64,000 bases of DNA. Origin: Telopea speciosissima. Its lineage: Eukaryota; Streptophyta; Magnoliopsida; Proteales; Proteaceae. The position numbers were made by a program, and so were the translations under genes. The notes beneath the pieces were generated by a model. That model was not told the DNA's origin. It made no database searches and saw only the letters and a list, made by a program, of their open reading frames with translations. Below are positions 1 through 12,700 of the stretch, piece by piece. Positions within the stretch are counted from its first letter, which is position 1; each line of letters starts with the position of its first letter. The stretch lies in contig NW_025317459.1 of NCBI RefSeq assembly GCF_018873765.1, forward strand, positions 30,384-94,383. Direction: 5' to 3'.

Positions 1-241
1 ATTGGATCTCAGATACGAATGAATCCTTAGCAACTAGCGAGTATGTATACACGCTAGATGGTGGAGCAATTTCTTGAAAATCTGTAAAACAGTCATGTAG
101 TACAAGTTCCACCATGGAAGCTGAATTTATTACCTTAGAAAAGGCAGGAACTAAAGCCGAATGGCTCAGGAATATGGGGGATTGTAAATTTTATTCAGTA
201 GTCTATTTCGTTTTATCGATATTTTGAAACTTGTGGGGGAT
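1..241 (+). pseudogene. Ty1/copia pol, RNase H C-terminal remnant
   Basis: Frame 3 from base 3 gives a continuous copia-type RNase H tail: WISDTNESLATSEYVYTLDG near the start, then the family's typical STMEAEF segment and KAEWL. One TGA replaces the tryptophan codon after GGAIS, so the frame is dead. The upstream pol lies outside the window. A purine-rich tract (about 232-241) directly precedes the LTR, as expected for plus-strand priming. Assignment to copia rests on the order RNase H, polypurine tract, LTR and on the residues seen; the clade is not determined. Confidence 0.85.
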
Positions 242-1149
242 TGTTGGATTTTGTGTTTTCAAAAAGTAGTTTCAAAGCTTTCCTTTTTTGAAATATGAGT
301 TTCAAATATGAAAAACACTTTCCCTCCACTTTGTTTTGATTTTGCTGGAAACACTTGTATATGTGTGCATGGTGGTTTGAACCATGAACCTCTTGTGTAA
401 ACTTGTAAGGAAACTTGGAAAGACATGAGAACCTCTTCAAGTTTAGTCCCACATTGGTTAGGGACAAGTAGAAAAGTGAGTTAATATGAGCTCATGTAGC
501 TTATAAGGGATATAGGGTTCTAAGGGAAGTCTTCCTTGTCCCATGTGTGAGGTTGGGTTCCGGGGTGTTTTTCACACCCGCACACCGAGCAGAACCAGTC
601 CGACCCATGGTCGAGGCGGGGCTGGTGCGAGTGTGGGTTCATATGATGTATTCTTTTTGGTAACATACATACACTCACATACATGCATATGCACCTTTAT
701 CCGAAATGGTATCATGCACATGCATTGTAGTACGTATAGGCACATACATATACATGCACCCATACGTAGGGACTTGGTATGTACACATACCTATATGTAG
801 AGGGGTCTGTATATGGGGGTGTACATGTCTGTACATGTATAGGTGTGTAGAGACACATCCCATACATACAGGTACTAGTGGGCCTATAAATACAAATGGG
901 CTTTAGGTAGAATGCCAAGGTCAACCTAGATCTACACGTATAGGAGCGTTCAACACCTTAAAAGTACTCTCTGTACGACTCCACTTGTGTTGTTGTTTGC
1001 TGCTTTGGAAGAAACAAGAAGACAGTCATCGTGGTACTGTAAATTGTTTTATTTCTGTATTTATTTTGATATTTCATTCAGGTATATATATATATACAAG
1101 TAGATTTTGTCAAGTCTTATACCGATTGCCTAGAATCCTATTTCTAACA
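242..1149 (+). repeat. 3' LTR of the Ty1/copia element
   Basis: The LTR begins TGTTGGATTTTG directly after the polypurine tract and ends TTTCTAACA, giving TG...CA termini and 908 bp. A TATA motif lies at 885-892. The stretch 660-870 is rich in alternating ACATACAT/TGTATG motifs, a simple-sequence-like U3 segment. The 5' LTR is outside the window, so the target-site duplication cannot be tested. Confidence 0.8.
885..892 (+). promoter_or_regulatory. TATA box of copia LTR
   Basis: TATAAATA within GGCCTATAAATACAAATG, inside the 3' LTR at a sensible U3/R position. Activity is inferred only. Confidence 0.5.
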
Positions 1150-1165
1150 CCCTAAGAAATTATGC

Positions 1166-1244
1166 AGTGGCGAAGGTTTGATCATGAGACCTCGCCTCCT
1201 GAGGCGGAGTCTTATGTCCCCTCCAAGCCAACTGCGCTAAGCCC
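1166..1244 (-). other. tRNA-derived sequence (SINE head or tRNA relic)
   Basis: Read on the minus strand this starts GGGCTTAGCGCAGTTGGC, a good tRNA A-box (TAGCGCAGTTGG). It is followed by a CG-rich hairpin and a degraded B-box-like GGTCTCATGATCAAACC. It does not fold into a clean cloverleaf, so a functional tRNA is unlikely. A tRNA-headed SINE fragment or a pseudo-tRNA are both possible. Confidence 0.35.
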
Positions 1245-2140
1245 TTGAGGTTTCCTCCCCTGAGTTATGACCTAACTAACAAAAACACCCACTCCGTCAA
1301 CTGTACACGTTAATTGTTAATTTTTTTTTTAATAGGTCAAAATGGCCTTATTTCTAGTCGTTTCTTTCTAGCAATTGCAATTGTTAGATTCATTACTTTC
1401 TACCCAAATTTTTTTTTTTGTTAGATTCATTATTTGCTCTTCATTTCCAACCAAATCATACCATTGTTGCCACTGCTACTCCACTGCCCAGAGCACCACC
1501 ATTGGTGTTGAGGTTCTTGCCACCGAGGGTAAACAAGTGGGTGTTTTGGCCGCTACTACTGCTACACATCCGAGGGCAACCTAGATTTGTGGACTTCTGC
1601 TGCTGAGATCTGAAGTAAGTTTGGACGTCATCTGTAACTCATTCCTCGGTTTGGAACCTACAACCTTATTCGGTTTTGCACTTCCAACTCCCACCCACCT
1701 GCAACTCCTTGCATCTCTAATTCAACCAACAAATTGAAAGGACTTTGGCTATAAGTATTTCAACCAATTTGTGATATTTCACTAGATTTTATTTTAGAAA
1801 GGCATAAAAGCCATAGTGGTAGGAAAAGGGTTGTAGTTAAAAAATCAGGTTGGTATGTTTGAACACCCAGGAGAAGGGGAGAGAGGGACTGACAGAGACA
1901 TAGACTTTTAGGTTTTGAAATGGATTAGAAAAGGGACAAGGGGAAAGGGGAGGGGTTGCGGAGAGTCTTAAGTTGAATGTATTCCCCTTGTCCATTATTT
2001 GACTTTCTTGTTTTGAAAAAGTATATATTCACTCATTAATGGTGTGCATAAAACCCAATTTCTAACCAATGAATTCTCAGTCTTAAGTGAAGAGTTAAAG
2101 TGATGCTTAAAACCCATTTTTTAACCATATCTCCAGAGAA
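1245..2140. other. No gene recognised
   Basis: AT-rich sequence with short poly(T) tracts (1321-1332, 1410-1419) and a purine-rich stretch near 1870-1965. Short open frames here have no recognisable domain. Confidence 0.6.
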
Positions 2141-2610
2141 ATGTACAAATTGGTATGTTTTGCAGGTACGATGTCTTTAGGCAGTGTGAATGACAGCAAT
2201 TCAAGGTACTTGAAGTTTGAGAACAAGCAATGTTTTTGTAGAAAAAGAGCTGCTGTGAGGATCTCAAATTCGGCAGACAATCCGAATAGGCTTTGTTACA
2301 ATTGTACAAACAAAAACAAGGGTGGCTAAAACTTCTTCCAATGGTGTACTAACATTGATGAACCAGGAGAGACCAACAACAATGATGCACCAAATACTAT
2401 GGCTGAAAATAGTCTAGAAGACCAATAGAGGAAGGAGCAACAGAGGAAGGAAGAGTTACGTAGTCTAAAGAATAGAGTGAAGGCTCTTGAAAAATCAAAT
2501 GCTGAAATGAAGACAATATGTCTGATTATGCGTGCTTTGTTTGTCTTCAATTTGGTTGTAAACACTTCTATGTATGTTAGCAGGAGAGATGCTCTAGAGG
2601 TGCATGTTAG
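2141..2610 (+). pseudogene. GRF zinc-finger protein with C-terminal membrane segment, relic
   Basis: From about 2170 the translation gives a short N-terminus and then CFCRKRAAVRISNSADNP, RLCYNC and, after an in-frame TAA near 2327, NFFQWC. This C-x-C ... C-x2-C ... FFxWC pattern is the GRF-type zinc finger. It is followed by a charged, probably coiled-coil stretch (EELRSLKNRVKALEKSNAEMK) and a hydrophobic tail (ICLIMRALFVFNLVV). Plants carry many short proteins with exactly this order: GRF finger, coiled coil, C-terminal transmembrane helix. Two stop codons (about 2327 and 2426) break it. Function of the family is poorly known. It lies just upstream of the LINE and may be the site into which the LINE inserted. 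Confidence 0.65.
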
Positions 2611-2643
2611 CAGAAGAGTTGCGATCATTTTTCCTAGGTTTTC

Positions 2644-3715
2644 ATGGCTGTGCCTCCCGTTCGACGGGAGGACCGCCCACCAGATCCCCCCTTTCTCCTA
2701 CCATGGGTGTTGGTTCTTATGCTAAAGCTGTTTCTCATTCTTTTTCCACGAAGGCAGTTGATGTCGATCTCAAGAAACCTTCTTCTTACTTACTATGGAG
2801 AACCAATTGTTTTCTTCTCCAAAGAGGAAATTGAGAAATCAGAGTGTTCTTTCCTTTGTTGCCTGATTGCTAAATGTAGTTATGGCAAACCATCGCTATT
2901 TGATATTCAAGCCTTTCTACAGAAAACGTTATTCTTGCAAGGAGTTGTTATCTTTCCATGCTGGACCAACGCCATGTGCTTCTACGATTTGCGGTTCAAA
3001 CGGATTTCGTCAAGGTTTGGATGAAAGAGCAGGTTCACATAAAGGGCTTTCTTCTTCAATTCAGGAAATGGACTAGTGATTTTGTCTCAGGTTGGGAATC
3101 GCCCTTGGCCCTATCTGGGTTTCCCTCCCTAGACTCCCCATTAACCTCTTTCAAGGGAACTATCTCCTTTCGATTGCAGGAGCAATTGGAAAGGTGCTTA
3201 AGGTTGATGCAACCTTGAACTGCACAAGAACTGTGGTAGCAAGAGTTTCTCTGGAGATTGATTTGCGAGCAGAGTTGTCATCCAAGATTTGGATTGGCTG
3301 TGGAGACAATGGTTTCTACCAAAAGGTTGTCTTTGAGAAACTCCCCTTGTACAGTGAGAATTGCTCGAAGCTTGGTCAAGCCAGCGCTGATTGTAGGAAT
3401 TTGGCAAGGAATAAAAATAAAGAGGAGGCTTCCAAGGGGAAGGTGATTGTGTAGGCTGTTGAAAGGGTTGAGAAAACTATGGCAAAGGAGGCTACAGGGA
3501 TTAAAATAGAGAGTAGTGTGGGACTGCCAAGAGAAGGTGCTTCTTCGAGTGGTGGCGCACAACAGCAAGAGATTGCTCCTTTAAAGGCCTCAGTGGTTGG
3601 GGCTTCCAAAAATACCATTCATAATGCTAGAAAGGTTGGTAGAAAAGGTCGGTGGAGGCCAGCAACACATCATGGTGGGGCTTCTATTGTTCAAGGGAAG
3701 GAGATGTTGGTGTGA
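2644..3715 (+). pseudogene. LINE ORF1 (gag-like, DUF4283 and zinc knuckle)
   Basis: Several frames together give a DUF4283 domain: GEPIVFFSKEEIEKSECSF, then CSYGKPSLFDIQAFLQK, LLDQRHVLLRF, VQTDFVKVWMKEQ, and LGPIWVSLPRLPINLF with SIAGAIGKVLKVDA in a third frame. This order is typical of plant LINE ORF1. It is followed by a knuckle-like segment, PLYSENCSKLGQASADC, in which the first cysteine of the CCHC motif reads serine and the histidine reads glutamine, so the knuckle is damaged. At least two frameshifts (near 2945 and 3090) and a stop near 3452 disrupt it. The ORF1 protein normally binds RNA in the retrotransposition particle. Confidence 0.75.
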
Positions 3716-3740
3716 ATGGGCTTTCGTGCCTAATGGTAAT

Positions 3741-6738
3741 TGTTACACCCGCACCCTAAATATACCCCTATACCCCAGGGCAGTTTAGACATTTACCTAA
3801 GGGGCAATGCCACGGTGGCATTGGCCAACACCTGTAACCTCAGACTTAAAATATTACTAAAAGTATCCCTTCGAAGACCTGGAAGTGTGGTCCAAAGCCC
3901 CACAACTTTTCTTAAAGCTTGGGCCCTGACAGCAGCACCGGAGTCACAAACGAACTCACTCGAACTGAATCCGCTTGAGGATCCGCCCATGCTGTTACTT
4001 GCCCTTTTGGTAATTTTTCCTATGGGACCCACATACTCGTGTCCCAGACACTGTAATTGGACCTTTGGACCATATGGACCCCCACCCTTACCATTGATTG
4101 GTTAAATGGGCCATAAAAGTGGGCCTACAAGGCCTAACTTAAATAAATAATGGATTTTAACACCCTAACCTAAAACCAAACAAGCCTTACTGGACAATCA
4201 AGTCCTATGGACTTGGGCCCAACCCTAACAGACCCTAATTAACTAAATGGACCTAATGGTCTAAGACTTGGACCAAACATGACCTAAGACCTAATTAGAA
4301 CCCATTAAAAGACTAAGGGTTAAATGTGTTTTGGGGGTACCTAAACCAAACACAACCCAAGGCCCATCTAACCCCCTTAAAGGATAAGGAAACTCCTCTC
4401 ATTCACTTATCTCTCCCCCTCCCAAATAAATCGTGGAGGAGAAGAGACAAGAGAAGAAGGAGAAGGAGGAAGGAAGAAGAAGAAGTAGAAGTAGGAGAGG
4501 AATAGGAGGGGAAGGGAAGAAGATGGGAGCTATGCCAAAATGGCTGGTTTCCCCACACCTCCTCCCCAAGCTGACGAGACCCAAGGGAGAAGAGAAAGAG
4601 GAGGAGGAGAGATGGAGAGGATGGTTGGAAGAAGGATCTCACCAAGGTAAGACCTTAAACTTGGTTCTCCTCCCTTTTCATTTCCATTTTTAGTAGAAGT
4701 TCTTGAGCTTGGGCTAACCTAGGGTTCCATTTGGGACTCAAGGTGATGCTTGGCCCTAATTTGGGAGCTCTAATGATGTTGATCAAACCCCATTTGAGAC
4801 CTAATAGTGCTGCAATTGCAGCCATGGCTGTGAAGTCTTGGTTTGAACCTTACCCTTGGACCAATTGAGACCAAACTCTTGTAGGATCTTGGATCCATGA
4901 AGTGAACCTAGGTTCTAATGACCCTAGGAAGGCTTAGACACCCCTCCCCTGACTTTGAGAGCTAAAGGAGCTCCAAGCTTCAAGCTGGAGCAAAAGCCCT
5001 CTGAAATCTCAAAAGAGATTGTCAATGGACGCACGATCGGATCCACCAATCGTGGTACCGTCTGTCAGTCCGTTCAGTATAACCCCGGTGTATTGAACTG
5101 ACCAGATGAAGGAACGGGCTCAAGTCTGTTGCATCCGCCCAAGGCCAGTTGCTCTCGGGTATGTCTCAGGGATTGAACGGATGCAGGGGCAGACCCAAGA
5201 AGCACATCCCCCCATTGATCCGCTCCCTTTTAGGTGTGTCTCAGGCGTCGAATGGATGCACGACCAGATCCAAGTATGATATTCTGTCTGTGGGTCCGCT
5301 CGCTCTGTTTTTACCTTTTGGCCTGAACAGAGTCAGAGACGGACTCACCTCTGCTGAAATCATCCGTGAGTTCGCTCGTGCTGTCTTGGTTGAAATCGGA
5401 TTTTAACCTTGAGGGCCTAGCATGAGACCCTTCTATACATGCTTTAATGAATGTTTTTGTATTCCTAGGCTACCCAACTCGATGGATAGCGGGAAGCCCA
5501 GGTGAGATTCATTTCAATCACATACGGCGACACCCATGTTAGGTGAGTGGGTTTTAGGTGACTTTGTTGAGTGTGAATATATATATTTTGCAATCTAAAG
5601 CATGCTATTATATAAATATAAGCATTGTGTGCATTGCATTATTATTCAAATGTGAACTGTTATGAATGTGATAGTATACTCACCATTGTATCGGACCACG
5701 GTGCCGGGTGTGCCGGTATCGAAACCCCAATTTATTTAATTATGAAAACTATTGTATGCCATCCTGATCTGTATGTGCCATGCCATGTTGGTACCTGGGT
5801 ACTAGATGGAATGGGACATTGATGCACCCAAAATACCTCTCGGGATGTTAGGACTTGCATATAGTATATCTGTGGCTAGGATGCTTGTTCCTTTATGCTA
5901 CAACTCTTGCCAACAGGGGTTTATGTGTTGGATAGTCTGAGCACCTATGGTCTGTAGAGGTGGGAGAGCCCAGGACAGGGGTAGTGATGGCTATCGGGGT
6001 CTGCCACTGGGTGGTCATGATGGCTTCTACCGGCGTAGGTCCCCTCGTGATAATTGAGGATTCACTGGGGCGATAGGATAAGTGACCCTCAGTGTCTCCC
6101 GAGTTATCATAGTAGCATATACTTGACTGATAGAATTTGTGTGCTAGGTGAAAAATGAATCTAACATTAGCATGCATCATTCTGCTTGATATTGATTGTA
6201 TGATGTGTGCACATTCCCCTTTGCTGTCTCACTAGCTAGTGTAGCTAACCCCATTTCGCAACCCTTTTTTAGTTGTTATGCAAGAGGTACTACTTGATGA
6301 GCACTGATGGATGCAAATCAAGTGAAGCCGATGGTTGGGACTTGGATGTAGATATACACCCAAGAATGGTTTCCTTGAGGCAATTATTTATTATTTAATT
6401 TTTATCTTCATTCCGCAATCATGTATAAACTGTATGTTTATTTATAAAGAGAGTAATGAATGGTTACTTATATGGAAATTGTAATATGTGTTATCATTAG
6501 AGAACCGATGCTCTATAATTTCACATGATTTAATTTAATTTCGCTTTCGCTAACTCTGTGATTGGGACGATTTATGCCATTTTGGTACGTTCCCTTCCAT
6601 TATCAATGTGTGATGACAAGGTGGACTGTGACTCGGGACACTGTATCTGTTATCCTGGTAGGTGTTGGGATGATGTGTGATTGTCCCAGTCATACCCCTA
6701 TGTGACAAAATGTCTTACATTGGGATGGGGGCGTGACA
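3741..6738 (+). mobile_element. Solo LTR of a Ty3/gypsy element
   Basis: Starts TGTTACACCCGCACCC and ends GGGGGCGTGACA, with a perfect 5-bp duplication GTAAT at 3736-3740 and 6739-6743. No internal coding sequence remains between termini, so it is a solo LTR of 2998 bp left by LTR-LTR recombination. It contains a purine tract (4436-4520) and GGACGGA/GTCTCAGG-type internal motifs (5020-5400). The same family occurs at 10998-15050. It sits inside the LINE. Confidence 0.88.
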
Positions 6739-7394
6739 GTAATTGATTGTGATAAAGAGGATCATGCTTATGAGGAGGATAGGGGTGAAGCTGCTAGTGC
6801 TGGAGTGGTGGTAAGCGCTTCTAGTGAGGGAATAATAGAGGGTGTAAGCCATGAAGTGGATGTTGGTGCTGTGGAAGGCCGGGCACCATAGGTGATATTG
6901 ATTTGTCAGGCGGCAAGTGTTTCTAACGCACGTGACCAAGCTGCAATTGCACCAGTGGCCCTTCCGCTCGTTCGGTCTGGACAGATGGCCTTAGAAGTCG
7001 TAAGTGAAGCTAGCTCAGGGGAGGAAGAGGATAGTTCTAATGCCATGGTTGTGGCTTGTCCTTGTTCTTTGGGAGGTTCTCCTAAAGCCTATTTTGAGGC
7101 TTCCTTTGCTGCTCGGTGTACCAGAGATGACCTTCATTTAAATACGTGAAAAGGTGAGAGCTCTAATCGTGTTACTCTTTTGGGAAACCTTAAGGCCTTT
7201 CAAGATCCATTGGAAGAAAGACCTCGCTTACCTTTGCAAGGAAAGGAAATTAATGCAACAATACACAAGAACATCTGTTGAAGGAGAGTGATAACTATTC
7301 AAAGAAAGCTCCAAGAAATCTTGTGCCTGGAACCTTGGTGCGCCGAGGAATGGTTAGGTCTATGAGACCTACCCCTCCACCATGCCATGTTTAT

Positions 7395-8069
7395 AATGAT
7401 CGTGATTTTTTGGAACATTAGGGGTCTGGGGAATAAGCCGTCTTTGAAGTGTTTGAAAGCTTTCATTTTATCTAAAAAGGTGGATTTGGTTACTATTGAG
7501 GAGCCAAAATTCAATTTACAAAGGGATCATGCATTATGAGAAGGATTGGGATGGATGAGGTGTGCTCCAGCGGAATGGAGAATGGAGAGAGATTCCAAGT
7601 AAAGGTGGTTAAAGAACACATGTAGTTTGTTTCTTTGGAATGCTCCTTTTAAAATTCCTCTACTGTCTTATTTACCTTTGGGCATGCCTTGTGCTCTGTG
7701 GGGGAACGTAGACGGTTATAGGCTGGCTTGTTGGAAGATATGTCTTCGTCAAACCTTCCCTGGGCGGTAGGGGGGACTTTAATGCAATTCTTGATCCTAT
7801 GGAAAAGGTTGGAGGAAGATCGGCTTGCCCAATTTCCCTTAAGGAATTTGGGAATTTTGTTAATGCGCCAGAGCTTTTTGATGGGGGGTTTTCAAGGTAA
7901 TTCTTTCACCTGGTCCAATAATCAGACGGGCGGTGGAAAAGTTGTTGCTTTCCTTGATTGCTTCCTTTTTAATGGCCTTTGGGCTAATTTTTTTGCTGTG
8001 AGTAAAGTGACCCATTTAAGCAGGGCTTATTCGGACCATGCTCCCATTCTGTTGGATTGTGATGTTTAG
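7395..8069 (+). pseudogene. LINE ORF2, endonuclease domain
   Basis: Translation begins IVIFWNIRGLGNKPS, the N-terminal motif of LINE endonucleases of the exonuclease-endonuclease-phosphatase fold. It continues KVDLVTIEEPKF, GGDFNAILDPMEKVGG, GNSFTWSNNQTGGG and ends at SDHAPILLDCDV, which holds the catalytic SDH motif. Stops and frameshifts occur near 7537 and 7770-7800. In an active element this domain nicks target DNA to prime reverse transcription. Confidence 0.8.
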
Positions 8070-8468
8070 GTAATTGAGAAATTTTCCTCTTTTAAATTCC
8101 AACAGATGTGGCTTTCCCACCCGAGCCTTATGGATTATGTTAGGGAGTGTTGGTCGATACCGTGCTATGGCTCTCCTCTGCACACTCTTTTTCTCAAATT
8201 AAAAGCCCTTCGATCTTAGCTTCGATTTTGGAATAAAATGGTGTTTGAAAATATTCATCAAAATGCTAGAAGAGTGGAAGACAGAGTTTGCAGAGCAGAA
8301 GTGGAGTATGAGAAAAATTCAAATGAGACAACAGGGGTGGAACTAGAGGAGGCAAAAAAAGCTCTCATGCAGTTTTACTTCAAGAAGAAATTTTTTAGAG
8401 CCAAAAATAGAGGGTGAGATGGTTCAAGGAGGGAGAAAGAAACATAAAATTTTTTTATACCATAGTCA

Positions 8469-9664
8469 ATGTCCAAAGACGCCACCGTGTGTGTGGAGAA
8501 AATTAAAGATATCGATGGCAATTTAGCTGGTATAATAGCAGCAGAGGTAGTGAGATATTTTTCTGACATTTTTTCTTCTCAAAATTGTCAGCAGGATGAG
8601 GACCTCTTGCAATACATTCCCCCTCTGGTCTCTGATGAGGAGAACACATTACTCTTGGCTTCCCCTTCTTTTGAAGAGGTTAAGGCGGCGGTCTTCTGTT
8701 TGTCGGTTGACAGTGCCCCTGGCCCTGATGGGTTTGCTGGATATTTTTTTACGGCTTGTTGGGAGATTATTGGGAATGATGTTTGGGCCGCAGTCAAGGA
8801 TTTTTTTCTAGGAGGTTTCTTACCTCGGTGCTACACATCGGCCAACCTGGTGTTAATCCCAGAGAAGGAGAATCCAGAGGTAATGTCTGGCTTCTGCCTT
8901 ATTAGTTTGTGTAATTTTGCTTATAAAATAATTGCTAAGGTTATTACTATAAGGCTAACTACCATTCTCTGGTCTATTATCTCAGAGGAGCTAGTAGGGG
9001 CGGAATGATAATATAGCTCTGGTGCAAGAGATGGTTCAAGAAATCAACAGGGGAACCTGTGGAGGCAATGTGGTGCTTAGCTGGATATGGCAAAGGCGTA
9101 TGACCGATTGGAATGGAGTTTTTTGTACAAAGTCTTAAATAAGTTTGGTTTTGCAGAGGGGTGGATCAGCTTGATCAAAAAGACGATGGAAAATTATTGG
9201 TTTTCTATAGTTCTTGAGGGTGGCCCATTAGGTTTTTTTAAATCTTCAAAGGGGGTGCACCAAGGGGACCCTTTATCGCCATCTCCATTTATTCTGGCAG
9301 AGGAGGTCCTGAGCAGAGGTTTAAGATCCCTTTTTAAGGAGGGAAGAGCGAAATTCTTCAGCTTCCTCGGGGATGCCCGGGAATTTCGCATAGCTTATTT
9401 GCTAACGATACCATTATATCTTCCAAGGGGCTGAAGAACTCTTTGAAACAAATCCTTGGTTTCATTAACAAGTATGAAAAATTCTCAGGTCAGTTAGTTA
9501 ATAAGGCAAAAAGCCGTTTTGTGATGAGTGAAAAAACCGCCGATCACAGGTGTCGTATGGTCGAATTGATTACAGGATTTACCAGAAAGAGGTTGCCAAT
9601 CACTTATCTTGGTGCACCCCTTTACGCTGGGTGTCTTCGCATTAATTTCTTTGATTATTTCTAA
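8469..9664 (+). pseudogene. LINE ORF2, reverse transcriptase domain
   Basis: Contains the LINE RT fingers and palm: DSAPGPDGFAGYFF, LPRCYTSANLVLIPEKENPE, DMAKAYDRLEWSFL (with the first palm aspartate) and GVHQGDPLSPSPFIL. The catalytic FADD box reads FAND at about 9393-9404 (GAC to AAC). Stops at 9007 and frameshifts near 9080 and 9400 also break it. RT should be followed by a thumb and a zf-RVT region, but sequence ends at 9787 against the next LTR. Confidence 0.85.
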
Positions 9665-9787
9665 GCTAAAATGCGAAGGAAGGTTGCTGGTTGGAAAGGG
9701 AAATTATTGTCTTCAGGTGCGAGAGTGGTTTTGCTCAAACATGTGCTTGCTTCCATGGCAATTCATATTATTACAATGCTGGATATC

Positions 9788-12700
9788 TGTCACACCCCAA
9801 ACCACCCCTTGGGAGAATTAGGTAGGTGACCTGAATTGCATGCCAGCAATCCTTCAAATCCATAGATCTAGAAACAATTAATCCATTCACAAACACACAT
9901 CCACTATAATACATCAAGTGAAATTCAGAGTGTTGCAGAAACTATAATTTCATTAAAACATTTAAAAAGATAGGTAGTACAGGAAATGGTAATATATACA
10001 TAATTGTTTCTGATCATTCCCTTGCCCATACCCTCAGATAAAACAGTAAACCTATAGCTACCATATACAAAAGAAATATGTACAGGGCAAGGTAACCCGA
10101 GCCCAAAAAAGAAGAAAAAGCTAAAAGATGAAATGGAAAAAAACTCCTGTCAAAAACAAAAAGGAAACCCTAAGACAAAAAGCATCAACACCAACACCCT
10201 TCACGAGTCATCATCAGTAGTCACTGAGAACACTCGCACCATCAGTACGACCCCTGTCTGGGTCCACACCAGTATAATCATAGCTACCATGGCTCTCCTC
10301 CGGGTAATAAGCCTCCCCGCCACAGTGACATTCACCTACAAAATCATCTGACAAAAAACATGTATAACAGAGTGTGAGCTCCACCGAGCCTGTGAATGAA
10401 ACACATCATCATGCATGCATATGTAATCACAACCATATAAGTCCTACATGAGGTGCAGTTCAATTTTATTTATTAGCCACCTAAAATCACAACTAAGGCA
10501 GGTTAGTGCTACTACAATCCCTAATACATGTATCCCTGGTGCTGGCTTTTAACCCCTTCCCACGATACACCCATTGAGTTGTTGGAGAGGACCAGTTAGC
10601 TCCCGCATCAGTCACCAAGGTTAGCCCGACCAGCCCTACCAGCCCGACCAGCCCTCTATGATTAACCTGTGAGGCATACATCATTTTTCATCATTTTTCT
10701 TTTCTCTAGCTTATAGCCCATAATTCACCTTTTCGGTGTCATAATATTCCTTTTCTTTTCTCATATATATGGTCACTCCCATAGGCATCCAACATCTTAA
10801 CCCCTGTTGGCAAGGGTGCGTAGCACGGGTGATGAAACTCTAACCCCATGTCTATATGGCAGCGTATGAGTAGGATGGTATCAACCGCATCCCATTCTAC
10901 GGGCTACCACGGGCCTCATTTTCAAGCCGGCTACGGCATCTAGTCTAGCAATCACAGACAACATTCAATGTCCATTTATAGAATCCAGCAGTCAAACTGT
11001 TACACCCGCACCCAAAATACACCTTAATATCCTGGGTCAAATTTAATTTTTATTTACGGGTATCGCCATGATGCCAACGGTCAACACATGTGACCTTGGA
11101 CCGCAACAGTCAAGGGGAAAGCTCAAACACAAGGATTGTATTCACACCTTGATGGATGGTTGAACCACATAATGGGTAAGCTTTGAACCCTAAATGTTTG
11201 ATATACAAACCCCCCTTGAAGTCCTGGATATGTGGGCCAAATCCCCACATCCCCTCTTGTTGATTTTGGCCTTGACAGCAGGAACGGACCCACGACCGGA
11301 TCCACTGCTGGTGAATCCGACCGATAATCCGTCCATGTTATCATGCTGATTTTATGTGTTTTCTCGCGTGGGACCCACGTGCTTGTGTTCTGGACACCGT
11401 AGCTTGGTCCCTTGACATGGTGGACCCTCACCCTAACCCTCTTTTGCATTGTTGGACCTTTTATGTGGGCCCATAAGGCCCAAATATGATTTTAATGAGT
11501 TTTAGTGTGAAAGGCCTAAACCAAACAAGACTTAAGAGCTTGGCACTTGGGGTTTAAATGAGGAACCAAATAGACCTTAATACTTGGGGTCTTAAAGGAG
11601 AAACCAAACTAGCCCTAAGGCCTAACTTAAGTTAAAATGGGTTTTGGGGTTTAAGGACCTAGGCAAACAGGCTCTAAGGCCTATTTCATTTTATAAAAAG
11701 AGGACTTAGCTCAAAAGAATCCCATTTCATTCTCAATAGAGCCCAAACTATAGAGAAGGAGAACAAGAAAAAGGAGAGGAAGAAGAAGAAGAGAAGGGAA
11801 GGGAGAAGAGAGGAAGTTGTTGTCCTCCCCTCCTATACCTCAGCTCCTCCCTCCCCTCTTGCTGTCCGAAAAAGGAAAAGAAGGAAGAAAAAGAAGAAGA
11901 AAAAAAAAAGATAAGAAGAGAAGGAAGAAGGAGAAGGAGAAGGAAGGAGTTCAAGGGAGCTCACCTAGCCTTGGACCTTGTTTCCCTATTGGTGGTAAGT
12001 GATATTTCCAACTCTCCCTCTCTATTTCTCTAATTTATAGCTTAGGGTTTTGGATTTGGCTTGGTTCCACTTGGGACCCAATGCTCTTATTGGGTACACG
12101 ATCCTAGTCCCTTGAGATGCCTTTGCACACCCTTGTTCCTCTCTTTGAAGTGCCATTCAACCAAACTTTACAAACCTAGGTTTTTTCACCAAAAAACCCA
12201 AGTTTGGGTTGGGTAATTGGGTATGGACCATAGATGGCTTAATGCATTGTGCCATTAGGGTTATTAGAACCCTAATTAACTTTAGGAACCATCCCTATAA
12301 GCCCTTGAAGCCATTGGGGGCCTTAAAAACCGATTTGGATGAAGTTCGGAGTTGAAAACTCAATTCTGCTGCAAACGGACTCAGCGGCAGACTCACCATC
12401 GTGCATCCACCCCTCTCGGGTGTGTCTCAGGGTTCGAACAGATGCACGGGTGGACTCACACAAGTGCATCCACCCGTAGATCCGCCCGTAGTTGACAACA
12501 TGACCACTGTTCAGTGTTTTGGCCATAACTTTGTCTATACATATCATATCGATGTGATTCAAGTTGCGTTCTAAAATAGACTCAAAGGGATACATTTTAT
12601 ATGAGGAACCATGGACTCAATCCAAATAAAAGACCCTAAAAAATGGACCCAAACCTAGCTGATTTGTTTTGATAGAAACTTTAGAACATGACTTTAATCC

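Larger units (their letters stand above)
2625..9787 (+). mobile_element. LINE (plant L1-type), split by a solo LTR and truncated
   Basis: A non-LTR retrotransposon with ORF1 (DUF4283 plus CCHC knuckle), apurinic-type endonuclease and reverse transcriptase in the usual order on the plus strand. It is interrupted at 3741-6738 by a solo LTR with a GTAAT duplication. It stops abruptly at 9787, where the next LTR element begins, so the C-terminal RT/zf-RVT part, 3' UTR and poly(A) are missing. The 5' edge is approximate. Many frameshifts and stops show it is dead. Confidence 0.8.

Noticed and set aside
543..924. Overlapping short ORFs on both strands in the copia LTR
   Set aside because: They arise from the ACATACAT/TGTATG-type simple sequence of the LTR and have no domain.
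4399..4693. ORFs rich in Glu/Arg or Leu/Ser
   Set aside because: Translation of a purine tract within the solo LTR; low complexity on both strands.
11748..12002. Serine/phenylalanine-rich and lysine-rich ORFs
   Set aside because: Another LTR purine tract, same position as in the related solo LTR.
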